From Pirellulales bacterium (GTDB taxonomy: Bacteria; Planctomycetota; Planctomycetia; Pirellulales; JAICIG01), in the NCBI GenBank assembly GCA_025927475.1, contig JAICLL010000035.1, forward strand, positions 1 to 45,663: a stretch of DNA of 45,663 bases, read 5' to 3'. Shown here piece after piece: positions 23,178 through 30,946 of this stretch. Both the position numbers and the translations under genes were made by a program. The first letter of the stretch is position 1. The number at the start of each line of letters is the position of its first letter. Below the pieces are notes generated by a model. That model was given only the letters and a program-made list of their open reading frames with translations. It was not told the DNA's origin and searched no databases.

Positions 23178-24227
23178 ATGGCCTCCGGAAAGCAAATCAC
23201 GCCGTTGCAGCGCGCTGATATTCCCGAATTGAGCCAATTCCTCACGAGCGGTTTCGGCGTTGCCGCAAACGCTGCTTTCTTCTCTCACGAGGTCCTTTCG
23301 TGGAAGTATTTTGACGGACCGCGCGGTCCTTCGGCAGACTCCGTGCGCAGCCTGGTCGCGCGCTCGGCGGGCAGAATCGTCGGACATCTTGGAATCGGTT
23401 GCCGCCAGTTGGTCGTATCGGGTGACGGCGCGGCGCCCGTATCGACCATGCACGCCATCGACTGGCTAGGCTCGGCTGCGCACCCCGGCTTGGGAGCCCT
23501 TTTAATGCTGGAAGCCTTTGCGACGAGCAAGACGCAGTTTGCCGTCGGCGGGACTCCGCGGGCGCAGGCCCTCTTTCCAAGACTGGGCTTCGAGCCGAAG
23601 TGCACGGTCGCCGTCTTTCGCAAGGTGCTGGCGCCCTTCCATCGCTTGCACCGAACGGACCGGGGATTATTCCGCAAATGGGCGGGAACCGCGAAGGACA
23701 TGGTGTCCGTCTCGCGAGCGCGCACGCAGCCGGCGCCGCAGACGGTCGAATTGCGCTCGGCGGCCGCGTTCACGGAAGAAGTTGATGGCTTACTCCGGCA
23801 ATCTGCGCGGCGCATGGTGACGTGCCAGCGTGACCACTCGCTGCTCAATTACTTGCTTCGCTACCCGCTGGCGGGCTTTTCTGGCTGGACCATTCACGCC
23901 TCGGGCCGAACGATCGGCTTCGCCGTCTTGAAGATCACACCGAACGGACGAACCCAACTTGGAAGAATCGTCGATTGTTGGCTCGACACCGACGACCCGT
24001 CATGCTGGCGGGCCACCGTCGCGGCGCTCGTCGATCACCTCGGCGCCCTTGCCGCGGGCGATGTCACCTGCTACGCCACCATCCCCAGCCTGCACGAGGC
24101 CTTGCGCCGCAGCGGCTTCGTCAAATCGGGGGACAGGACGGTCTACGTTCGCGACAAGCAGCAATTGCTGCCCCGAGACCTTCCTTTCGGGCTCTCAGAG
24201 TTTGATGCCGACGGGGCCATTCTTTGA
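23178..24227 (+). CDS. GNAT-superfamily acyltransferase-like protein
   Basis: A 349-residue protein with two GNAT-like halves. I take ATG 23178 with GCAGGA eight bases upstream; the frame extends to a TTG at 23163. The first half has ITPLQRADIPELSQFLTSGF, then HEVLSWKYFDGPRGPS and SLVARSAGRIVGHLGIGCRQ (beta-4-like strand), WLGSAAHPGLGALLMLEAFA (the acetyl-CoA-loop region) and TPRAQALFPRLGFEPKCTVA. The second half has FSGWTIHASGRTIGFAVLKI. This is the type often seen near polysaccharide or lipid biosynthesis genes, and some relatives are FemAB-like N-acyltransferases. It starts 43 bases after the MetA-like gene on the same strand, so it may be the last enzyme of the pathway, joining an acyl group to an amine. 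This is inferred from position only. Its 3' end overlaps the convergent membrane protein gene by 33 bases. Confidence 0.68.
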   Translation: MASGKQITPLQRADIPELSQFLTSGFGVAANAAFFSHEVLSWKYFDGPRGPSADSVRSLVARSAGRIVGHLGIGCRQLVVSGDGAAPVSTMHAIDWLGSAAHPGLGALLMLEAFATSKTQFAVGGTPRAQALFPRLGFEPKCTVAVFRKVLAPFHRLHRTDRGLFRKWAGTAKDMVSVSRARTQPAPQTVELRSAAAFTEEVDGLLRQSARRMVTCQRDHSLLNYLLRYPLAGFSGWTIHASGRTIGFAVLKITPNGRTQLGRIVDCWLDTDDPSCWRATVAALVDHLGALAAGDVTCYATIPSLHEALRRSGFVKSGDRTVYVRDKQQLLPRDLPFGLSEFDADGAIL

Positions 24228-24752
24228 AAGCACAGGCCAGGGAGACCGCGCCGCCAGTTTGCGAGCGGCGCGAGCGAGATAGTATTGAATGCAATGAGAC
24301 ATGAGGCACGTGCGATTGATTGCCCCGTCGGCTTCCTGGTAAACGAGGTTGAGCTGCCCCGCGCGACCTCGGCTGCCTTTCGGAAGAAGCTGAAACGCAA
24401 TCACTTGCTCGAAGGGAATTGTTTTGACGGAAGAGTAGCGTCTAACCGAGACCATTTGCGATGCCGGATCGATCCTCATCTCGGTTCCAAAACGTCGAGC
24501 AAGCGGCGGCAAGGCCACGGGGCAAACAATTGCCCCAAGCAGCAATGGAACCGCTAAGACCCAGAAAGGAAACACGGGCACCGATAATAGCGCGGCCGAT
24601 ACGGCAAAGCACGCGACAGCAACCGCCCACCTCGATCGCGAAGGCGAAATGGTGACCACCGGCCCATCGACATGGACTCCCATCGTAGGGAAAAAGCCGA
24701 TGTCGGTTGAGAGGGTGTCTAACAGGGTGGTTGGAATCTCGTGCTCGGTCAC
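24195..24752 (-). CDS. Small two-helix membrane protein, PH-like
   Basis: A 185-residue protein from a GTG start at 24752. Residues 1-42 are soluble (TDIGFFPTMGVHVDGPVVTI). Two membrane segments follow at about 43-64 and 67-85 (VAVACFAVSAALLSVPVF; FWVLAVPLLLGAIVCPVAL), then a soluble C-terminal half. That half has the strand pattern of bacterial PH-like domains (MRIDPASQMVSVRRYSSVKT, IPFEQVIAFQLL, QLNLVYQEADG). Function is unknown. It is convergent with the GNAT gene and overlaps its end. A relic of a second copy of its N-terminus lies at 11080-11184, so the family has been duplicated in this genome. No operon partner is visible. Confidence 0.6.
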   Translation of the reverse strand: MTEHEIPTTLLDTLSTDIGFFPTMGVHVDGPVVTISPSRSRWAVAVACFAVSAALLSVPVFPFWVLAVPLLLGAIVCPVALPPLARRFGTEMRIDPASQMVSVRRYSSVKTIPFEQVIAFQLLPKGSRGRAGQLNLVYQEADGAINRTCLMSHCIQYYLARAARKLAARSPWPVLSKNGPVGIKL

Positions 24753-25010
24753 TTGCCTACGCCATCAACGGTCTCCCGACGCAACGGTTGCCAAGGGTAG
24801 GCGGACGGAAATGGTCGCGCAACGGCATGGCAATCTCCCTCACCGCGATTACATCATCCGCGCGTTTTGGGAGCACTCATCCGTGATAAGTTTCACGAAT
24901 CGGCGGAACGCCAGCCGGATTCCGATTAGTGTCGATCAGCGTTGATTAGCGTTCTAGTTTCTGGTCTCTCCGGCAGCATCGCACGAACCACTCGCAATGG
25001 CATGACATCA
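24753..25010. other. 258-base intergenic stretch
   Basis: It lies between the start of the membrane protein gene and the 3' end of the M56-TolC gene, both on the minus strand. It contains the phased repeat array at 24924-24953. No other gene, RNA or convincing promoter was seen. Confidence 0.5.
24924..24953. repeat. Three phased 10-bp repeats, consensus RATYAGYGNN (locus B)
   Basis: Units GATTAGTGTC, GATCAGCGTT and GATTAGCGTT follow one another with a period of ten bases. The array matches that at 11185-11214, and both lie just past the 3' end of a minus-strand gene. Confidence 0.6.
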
Positions 25011-27989
25011 TCACTTCCTGGAAACATCGGCATCCGCCTGGATGCCTTCGGTTAGTAGAATGCCGTTGTATTCCAAGAGCGTGTTCTTGCGGTAGTGAAC
25101 CTGCAAGATGGCAATATTGTAATCGACCAGTGCCCGCCAATAGGCGATTTCGGCGTCGGCCAGCCGGCGCTCGGCGTCGAGCAGCGCGTCAATGGTGGCC
25201 GCGCCGGTGTGGTAGGCCGACTGCATGGCGTCGACCTGCGCGGCAGCCGCCACGCGACGATTGTGCATCGTGACATTGACCTGGTAGTTGCGGTCGAGGT
25301 CGCGCACAGCGCTGGTCAACAGGCGAACCGATTCCGCTTCCTCGTCTTGAGACAGTCCAGCGTTGCGGTTGCGCGCCTCGGGGAGGATCTCTTTCTCATC
25401 GAAACGGACCTCCGCCGTGGTTGGCTGGTCGGTGGGGCGAATCAAGCGGCCGTCAGTTGGCATCACCCCCATCAGGTAACGTAGCCGGCTCTCGGCCGTG
25501 TAGAGCAGCCCCAGCGTGTTCTCGGCCTGGGCACGAAACAGAAAATATTGTTCGCGCGCCTGCTTCTCATTTTCGGCCTCGCCCCCCTTGAGCCCTTGCT
25601 GCTGCAAGGCACAGATCTTGCGCCAGGTGGCCAACGCGCTGTCGCGGCCAGCCTGCACGGCGCTCAGGTTGCGATAGTTATAGTAAAGGTCCCAGTAGGC
25701 ACGTTCCACGTCGCTGAGCATGGCCCGCACGCCGGATTGGAAATTGGCCAGCGTCGTGTCGCCGTTGGCCCGCGCCAAGACGAATTGGACTTTCGTGCCG
25801 CGAATGGCTGTTGCGCTTGCGTCCGGCACCCAGCCCTTGGCGCCTTCGCCGGCAGCATGCTTCAGCTTTGATTGCGGCACAACGGGCGTTGAGAGAAGTC
25901 CGCTCATGTTTCGCAGCAGTTTGGAGTTCGCCAAGGCGATTCCAACCGCCACTTCGATCTTCAGATTCCAGATCTCTTTGACCTCCGGATTGTGGAGCGT
26001 CAGCGGGTCGCCGACGAGCTCGTCGCCTGCTTCCTCCACCTGTCGTTCGGCTCGGGGCAGTTCCACAGCGGGCGCGGCTGGTGGCTTCTGCTTCGGCTCT
26101 GCAATCTCCGACTCAGCTTTTTTGGGAGGCGCCGCCCGGGGCGCGGCCGGCGGCGCGCCGGCCACCGCCGAAGTATCCGACGGCGCGATCAGCTCGACTG
26201 TCACGTCGTCGATCCAGGCGTCGCCCACGCCGCTCAATGCGAACGTAATGGTCAGGTCGCACGCTGCCGGCGCCTCGCGGTAGAGCGTAAACTCGCGCCA
26301 GCCGTTCGTCACGCCGACGCGCGCGGCCTGCGGCTCGCGCCCGAGCGACTCGATGATTAACAAGCCATCGAGACTGCTGGCGATCGGTCGCTGAATGTTC
26401 ACCCAGCCGTGAATACGCACCCGTTGCCCCGCCTCGACGCGCAGCGCCGGCGAGGTGAGCCAGAGTGGAGAGCTTTCGATCTTTGGCGAATGCGTCTCTA
26501 TATCGCGCGGCTCGACCGACAGATGAAAGCTCGCATCGCCCGCGTGATGCTGATCGACGGAAAGCTCGCCGGCGCCGACCACTGTTGGCTGACTGTGCTG
26601 AAACAGCCGCCAGCCCGCTTTCCACAGGCGGAGCATATTCTCCATGTCGCCTTCGGGCAACCGGTTACGCGAGCGAGGCTGGTTTTCAAGTTCCCGCGCA
26701 TCGGGATCAATGATGACATCGACCCTGTAAGCGTTGTCGTTTTCATCGAACAGATTGACCTGCGTCACGCCCGGTTTCTTGGCCGTCACCTGGATGTCCC
26801 CTGTCCCCGGTTCCCTAGCTATGGTCTCCGCCGGTTCGGGCGGAGTCGCGCGGAGCATGGCCAGCGGCGCCAGGGTGATGGCCGCGAGTGCCGCGCCCAG
26901 GCAGACCGACGCCCTGCTGAGCGATGCGCGACTGCGGCCGCTGTCAAGAATGCCGTGGATACGATCATCCAGTGCGCCGCGACGCGCCATTGGCACGGCC
27001 AGGAGCGTCGATACCTGTGCATGGGAAAGACCCGTCGCAAGCGCGAGCAGCTCTCGCGCATAATCGCTGGCCCGGGCGCCCGAAGCCAGCACGATGTCGT
27101 CGCAGGCCCGCTCACGCTCAATCCGCATTTGCCTGGCGGCCCACCAGACCAGCGGGTTGAACCAATACACGGCGCAGACCACGTGGGCGATCAGTTGCGT
27201 TAGCCAGTCGCAACGGCGCACATGAGCCAGCTCGTGCAAAAGCACCAACTGTCTCCGCCGGTCGGGCCAGGCGTCGGCCTCGAACGGCACCAGCAGCACC
27301 GGCCGCAGCGCACCCCAAGTCAACGGCGCCAGCGCCGATTCGCACTGGCGAAGTTGTACGCGGCGGCGCACGGCCAATTGTCGGCGCACCCGGTCGAGCA
27401 GGGTCAGCCAGCGATCATCGCCAATGACTCGCGAGCGGCGGTGCAAGCCGGCCAGTTGCCACAGCCCGATCGCCAGCGGAACGAGCGACAGTAATCCGCC
27501 TGCTAGCCAGGTGATCGCCAGCCACGGCGTCGCCGAGCGCGGCGGGCTTGCTGCTTCGGTGGCCCCGGGCAGCAGGAGGTGTTGTTCTTGGTGCGGCTTG
27601 GTTCTCAAACGAGCGGCAGCGGCAGGCACGGCGATCGCCGCATGCTCGAGCGGGGCTGTGTTATCGAGCAAAGCTGCCTCATCGAACGGTTCGGCGCGAT
27701 GCGCCCGCGCGAGTTCCATTGCGGAGACCTGGGTTGGTTCGGCGGTCCACCGTGTTGGTTGGGCGGTCCATTGGGGAAGCCAAGCCACTCGCCAGTCGGG
27801 CAGCGCCAGCGCCAGCACCGGCAAGAGCAGCAAGCTCGCCACGCACAGGCACCACACCAGGTGCCGCCGGGCTGCCGAGGACCGTCCCAGCAGCGCGGCC
27901 ACGACCCCAGCCAGCAGCACCACGAATGCGCTCTTGAGCCCCGCGTCCCACAATCCGGACATCGAAACGACCGTCAACAGTGAGGACAT
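25011..27989 (-). CDS. M56 (BlaR1-type) metallopeptidase sensor fused to a TolC-like helical region
   Basis: A 992-residue protein from ATG 27989, one base after the BlaI stop; the longer frame to 28286 is shadow. Residues 1-430 are the M56 membrane part: helices near 10-30, 35-55 and 180-200, and the zinc motif HELAH at 252-256 followed by RRCDWLTQLIAHVVCAVYWF. A fourth helix is near 330. Residues 440-640 form a jelly-roll/CBM-like domain (GELSVDQHHAGDASFHLSV, WREFTLYREAPAACDLTITF, GVGDAWIDDVTVELI). A Pro/Ala/Lys-rich linker follows. Residues 690-985 have the helical pattern of planctomycetal TolC-family proteins (IALANSKLLRNMSG, VERAYWDLYYNYRNLSAVQA, SRLRYLMGVMPTDGRLIRPT, ATIDALLDAERRLADAEIAY). 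The strand segments expected for the outer-membrane barrel are absent. It probably senses an envelope signal and cleaves the BlaI repressor. Confidence 0.75.
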   Translation of the reverse strand: MSSLLTVVSMSGLWDAGLKSAFVVLLAGVVAALLGRSSAARRHLVWCLCVASLLLLPVLALALPDWRVAWLPQWTAQPTRWTAEPTQVSAMELARAHRAEPFDEAALLDNTAPLEHAAIAVPAAAARLRTKPHQEQHLLLPGATEAASPPRSATPWLAITWLAGGLLSLVPLAIGLWQLAGLHRRSRVIGDDRWLTLLDRVRRQLAVRRRVQLRQCESALAPLTWGALRPVLLVPFEADAWPDRRRQLVLLHELAHVRRCDWLTQLIAHVVCAVYWFNPLVWWAARQMRIERERACDDIVLASGARASDYARELLALATGLSHAQVSTLLAVPMARRGALDDRIHGILDSGRSRASLSRASVCLGAALAAITLAPLAMLRATPPEPAETIAREPGTGDIQVTAKKPGVTQVNLFDENDNAYRVDVIIDPDARELENQPRSRNRLPEGDMENMLRLWKAGWRLFQHSQPTVVGAGELSVDQHHAGDASFHLSVEPRDIETHSPKIESSPLWLTSPALRVEAGQRVRIHGWVNIQRPIASSLDGLLIIESLGREPQAARVGVTNGWREFTLYREAPAACDLTITFALSGVGDAWIDDVTVELIAPSDTSAVAGAPPAAPRAAPPKKAESEIAEPKQKPPAAPAVELPRAERQVEEAGDELVGDPLTLHNPEVKEIWNLKIEVAVGIALANSKLLRNMSGLLSTPVVPQSKLKHAAGEGAKGWVPDASATAIRGTKVQFVLARANGDTTLANFQSGVRAMLSDVERAYWDLYYNYRNLSAVQAGRDSALATWRKICALQQQGLKGGEAENEKQAREQYFLFRAQAENTLGLLYTAESRLRYLMGVMPTDGRLIRPTDQPTTAEVRFDEKEILPEARNRNAGLSQDEEAESVRLLTSAVRDLDRNYQVNVTMHNRRVAAAAQVDAMQSAYHTGAATIDALLDAERRLADAEIAYWRALVDYNIAILQVHYRKNTLLEYNGILLTEGIQADADVSRK

Positions 27990-27990
27990 G

Positions 27991-28380
27991 TCAGCGTCCC
28001 TCCTTTCGAGCTTGCTGGATGAGTTGCCCCAAGCGTTTGAGATCGTGTTCGGACAAGTTGGCGTCGGAGCCTTCCAACAACGCCGCAACGGCCTTTTCGA
28101 GCGAGCCTTCGAAAAAGGTGTCCAACACGCGGCGCAGCGCCGATCGACCGGCCTGCGTGCGGCGGCGAGTGGGAGCGTAGATATAACGCCCCCGCTGCGA
28201 GCGGTGCTTGAGATGCCCCTTGTCGACGAGGATCGCCAACAGGGCGCGCACGGCGGAGTAGCTGGGCGGGTCGGGCAGGGCGGCACGGACCTCGGCCGCC
28301 GTGGCCTCGCCCCGCGCGTACACGATGTCCATGATCTGTCGTTCGCGGCGGCTCAGCGTATCAGCGGGCGTGCGGGTCAT
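27991..28380 (-). CDS. BlaI/MecI-family winged-helix repressor
   Basis: A 129-residue repressor. The winged helix is LSRRERQIMDIVYARGEATA, then AEVRAALPDPPSYSAVRALL, then AILVDKGHLKHRSQRGRYIY. The C-terminal dimerisation helices (RRVLDTFFEGSLEKAVAALL) carry the site normally cut after sensor activation. It is first in the operon with the M56 sensor (one base between the genes), the classical blaI-blaR layout. No beta-lactamase gene is near, so in this planctomycete the pair probably controls itself and unlinked envelope genes. Two palindromic operators and a strong promoter lie just upstream. The -10 box is so close to the ATG that the mRNA should be leaderless. Confidence 0.93.
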   Translation of the reverse strand: MTRTPADTLSRRERQIMDIVYARGEATAAEVRAALPDPPSYSAVRALLAILVDKGHLKHRSQRGRYIYAPTRRRTQAGRSALRRVLDTFFEGSLEKAVAALLEGSDANLSEHDLKRLGQLIQQARKEGR

Positions 28381-28382
28381 GG

Positions 28383-28398
28383 TGCTAAAATATTAGCA
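28383..28398. promoter_or_regulatory. BlaI operator 1 (near-palindrome over the -10)
   Basis: TGCTAAAATATTAGCA, nearly a perfect palindrome, lies two bases before the blaI ATG and covers the -10 box. Its centre is 45 bases from that of operator 2, about four helical turns. The TGCTAAA core with its central AT run is like that of known BlaI/MecI operators. Confidence 0.8.
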
Positions 28399-28419
28399 AC
28401 CTGGGACAAGATGTGTCAA
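28390..28419 (-). promoter_or_regulatory. blaI promoter
   Basis: On the minus strand, TTGACA (28414-28419) and TAATAT (28390-28395) are separated by 18 bases. The -35 is a perfect consensus match and the -10 is close. Nine bases separate TAATAT from the ATG, so transcription should start at or just before the start codon. Confidence 0.8.
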
Positions 28420-28427
28420 GGCCGGCT

Positions 28428-28443
28428 TGCTAAATATTTAGCA
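28428..28443. promoter_or_regulatory. BlaI operator 2 (perfect palindrome upstream of the -35)
   Basis: TGCTAAATATTTAGCA is a perfect 16-bp palindrome located nine bases upstream of the -35 box. With operator 1 it brackets the promoter. Confidence 0.82.
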
Positions 28444-28586
28444 GGCCCTCATGCTTAGTGAGCGCTGTTCCGCACGGCTCGTCGCCGAATCGAGAAAAGG
28501 CAAGCCGCAATCCGACTCGCGCCGAGCCGCGTGGATGAGTGTTCCGGCCCACGTATTCCCGCGAGCGGCATCACCGAGGCGGGCCT

Positions 28587-29453
28587 TCACGCGGAGCGTC
28601 CCGGTAAGGGCGCCGCGCGTGTCCTGCGGCCAAAGAAGACCATGAACCGTGCCGTCGTAAACATGCCGGCAGCCAGCGTGATTGCGGCGACGCCCGGAAA
28701 GATCAGAATCAGCATGCCCCAGTTCGGCGTGAAGCCGCGCTGGGGGTCGTAATCGAAGCAGCGGAACAAGGCGCCGCCCTGGCCTGGCGTGGGATAGATG
28801 GCGACAAATTCGCCCCGCGCGTCGGACAGCATCTCCTTGAACCGCCCTGGTGAAATCTCTTCTCCCACGGAGATTCTGGCAAACGTTCCCGCGCGCAGCG
28901 CGACCGTGATCGCCGGGTGATTGTACTGCTGTCGCTCCTCATCCCAGCGAAAATCAAAATCGAGCGATTCGCACAACGCCGTCAGTTCCTGCTGGCTGGC
29001 CGGGGTTGCGAACGTCCAGCCGCGATCGGCCTGAAGACCGTGGTGCCTGGCCAGGGCCATCATATCCTCAGGGCGATCGCGGGTATCGAAACTGATCACC
29101 ACCATCTGGTAGCGATCGCCGCTGGAACCCACTTGTTCCACCGTCTTTTTCAGCAATCCCAAGTAGGGCGAGCAGATGCCAGCGCAGCGCGAGAAGACGA
29201 GCGTGACAAACACCGGGCGCTCGGCCCATAGCTCGCTCAAGCGGCCACCTCTTCCGTCAGCGTATCGCAGGCCAATGTCGGGCGCCTTGCGGCCGAACAA
29301 GCGAGATTCGTCCGGTGGCTTGAAGATCAACTCGGGATCGGCGATCTCCTGTGCGAGAGCGATTCCGCGCGGCGGCGAGAACAACATCGCGGCCGTCATC
29401 GCAATCGCCGCGAACGCAATCGAGATTAGACCTTCTTTAAAGCGACGGCGCAT
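28587..29453 (-). CDS. SCO1/SenC-family copper chaperone with C-terminal membrane helix
   Basis: A 288-residue protein from ATG 29453; the longer frame to 29651 is shadow of the upstream gene. Residues 7-25 form an N-terminal signal/anchor. The thioredoxin-like SCO domain has LFGRKAPDIGLRYADG, LVFSRCAGICSPYLGLL (copper-binding C-x-x-x-C near residue 104) and the third ligand histidine in QQYNHPAITVAL near 195. A helix at about 248-268 (WGMLILIFPGVAAITLAAGM) anchors the C-terminus. It ends the operon and overlaps the end of the haem-copper subunit I gene by 28 bases. Its likely role is to deliver copper to the CuA site of the adjacent subunit II. A subunit II-subunit I-SenC order is that described for sNOR (norSY-senC) clusters. 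Confidence 0.88.
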   Translation of the reverse strand: MRRRFKEGLISIAFAAIAMTAAMLFSPPRGIALAQEIADPELIFKPPDESRLFGRKAPDIGLRYADGRGGRLSELWAERPVFVTLVFSRCAGICSPYLGLLKKTVEQVGSSGDRYQMVVISFDTRDRPEDMMALARHHGLQADRGWTFATPASQQELTALCESLDFDFRWDEERQQYNHPAITVALRAGTFARISVGEEISPGRFKEMLSDARGEFVAIYPTPGQGGALFRCFDYDPQRGFTPNWGMLILIFPGVAAITLAAGMFTTARFMVFFGRRTRAAPLPGRSA

Positions 29454-30916
29454 CGGAGTCCCGTTTCCCAAATGTACATGAGCAGTCCGATCAACAGCAC
29501 GGTGATAAACACCAATGCCGTGCCCGCCAGCAGCGTGCCGGTTGAAATCAATTCGTGATATTGCGCGTAGCGGCGAGGAATGGACATGGCGCCGCCGAGA
29601 TAAAACATCAGCACAAATCCATAGCCGCCGACGACAATCATCGCAGTACACCAGCGCGACCGCCGCAAATTCTCCGGCAGCCCCGACAGCTTATCGCTAA
29701 GGTGGAAGACTCCTCCCAGAATCATCAGCACAACGCCGACCAGGAAATAGGTGTGAAAGTGGGCCGGGACCCACAGCGTATTGTGGAACTTGACGTTGAC
29801 GGCGATGGTCGAGTCGATCAAGGCCCCAATTCCACCGACACACCAACCGACAACCCCGCAGTACATCAGTAGCGAAGCCATCGACCACCGCATTCGCGCC
29901 CTCCACACCAAAGCCAGCGTGCCGTAGATGCTGACCACGGCCGAGGGCAGCGCTAGCCCATAGGAGCTCACTTGTCCGATCAAGTGAAGCACGCGAATCT
30001 GCACGAAATCCATGTAGAGATGGTGGAAATAGGCGGTAAAGATCAACACCAACACAATATTCCAGGCGATGGCGACCCAGCGATTGTTCTTCCAAGGACG
30101 ATCCGCGTACTCGGGAAGCAGCTCGTACAGCAGTCCCACACCCAAGTACAGCGTCACATTCACAACGATGTGCCCGAAAAGAAAGACCAGGTTCTTCATC
30201 ACCAGCGCGTCGCTGACATCGGTGATTCCCGCCAACTCCAAGGCATACAAGGCCAACATCACGACGGCCGAAATCAAGCCGGTCAAATTAGCGATCAGGC
30301 TGACCGTTACGATCAGGATGAAGGGAGGAACCTCGGGTCCCTTTTTGCCGGTGATGTAATGCCAAGACAAGGCCGCCGGCAGCGAGTAGCGGCGCGCAAT
30401 TCCCCAGAGGGCGTCAATGCTCCACACCGTCCAGGCCACTCCCAAAACGGTGATCGCCGACAAGAACGTATAGGTCGTCCACGCCTGCCAAACGCCCTTG
30501 GGGGTGATCGCCAGCGGGTAAAGGAAATACCAGCCGGCGCCGTATTTGCCGATCAGCGTGGCGACGATCAGCAAGACCACGCCCACGAGCGTGCCCAGAA
30601 AGGCGGTCCAGTTGGCCCACAGGTGCAAGCGAACGTATTTTCGCAGCACGGCACACGTTCCGGCCATGGCCGCCACAAACCATACTCCGACCATTCCCAA
30701 GCCATGCAAGGTGAGAATGCTGTAAAACCGCTCCGCGGCGAGCATCGGCAGCAAATTGGCTTGTGCGCCGCGCATCGTCATGCCGAGCAGAACCAAAATG
30801 GGCGCCAGCGCCAACATCACCACGACCCAGAGAATCGTCAAGCGATTGGCGGAACGGGTTTCCGCGGCGGACATTTCGGCCACGGCCCACGCGTCATGGG
30901 TGGCAGGTGTACTCAT
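29426..30916 (-). CDS. Haem-copper oxidase-superfamily subunit I, sNOR-like (NorY type)
   Basis: A 496-residue polytopic protein with about 12 membrane helices. Haem/copper ligands are visible: the low-spin haem His in LTLHGLGMVGVWF near 50, the CuB His in FLFGHIVVNVTLYLGVG near 248, the CuB His pair in TAYFHHLYMDF near 299, and the final ligands in KFHNTLWVPAHFHTYFLVG near 388. In A- and B-type oxidases the second block reads HPEVY or similar, with the tyrosine crosslinked to His; here it reads H-I-V-V-N, so that tyrosine is an asparagine. Loss of the tyrosine is a feature of nitric-oxide-reducing members of the superfamily. With the CuA subunit II upstream and SenC downstream, an sNOR-type NO reductase is my preferred call; an unusual oxygen reductase is the alternative. 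Confidence 0.7.
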   Translation of the reverse strand: MSTPATHDAWAVAEMSAAETRSANRLTILWVVVMLALAPILVLLGMTMRGAQANLLPMLAAERFYSILTLHGLGMVGVWFVAAMAGTCAVLRKYVRLHLWANWTAFLGTLVGVVLLIVATLIGKYGAGWYFLYPLAITPKGVWQAWTTYTFLSAITVLGVAWTVWSIDALWGIARRYSLPAALSWHYITGKKGPEVPPFILIVTVSLIANLTGLISAVVMLALYALELAGITDVSDALVMKNLVFLFGHIVVNVTLYLGVGLLYELLPEYADRPWKNNRWVAIAWNIVLVLIFTAYFHHLYMDFVQIRVLHLIGQVSSYGLALPSAVVSIYGTLALVWRARMRWSMASLLMYCGVVGWCVGGIGALIDSTIAVNVKFHNTLWVPAHFHTYFLVGVVLMILGGVFHLSDKLSGLPENLRRSRWCTAMIVVGGYGFVLMFYLGGAMSIPRRYAQYHELISTGTLLAGTALVFITVLLIGLLMYIWETGLRCAVALKKV

Positions 30917-30946
30917 CGTGCGGCTCCTGATGGGTGATGTTGTCTT

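Noticed and set aside
29426..30916. cbb3-type oxidase subunit I (CcoN)
   Set aside because: The partner is a CuA subunit II rather than CcoO/CcoP c-type subunits, and no ccoO or ccoP gene is present.
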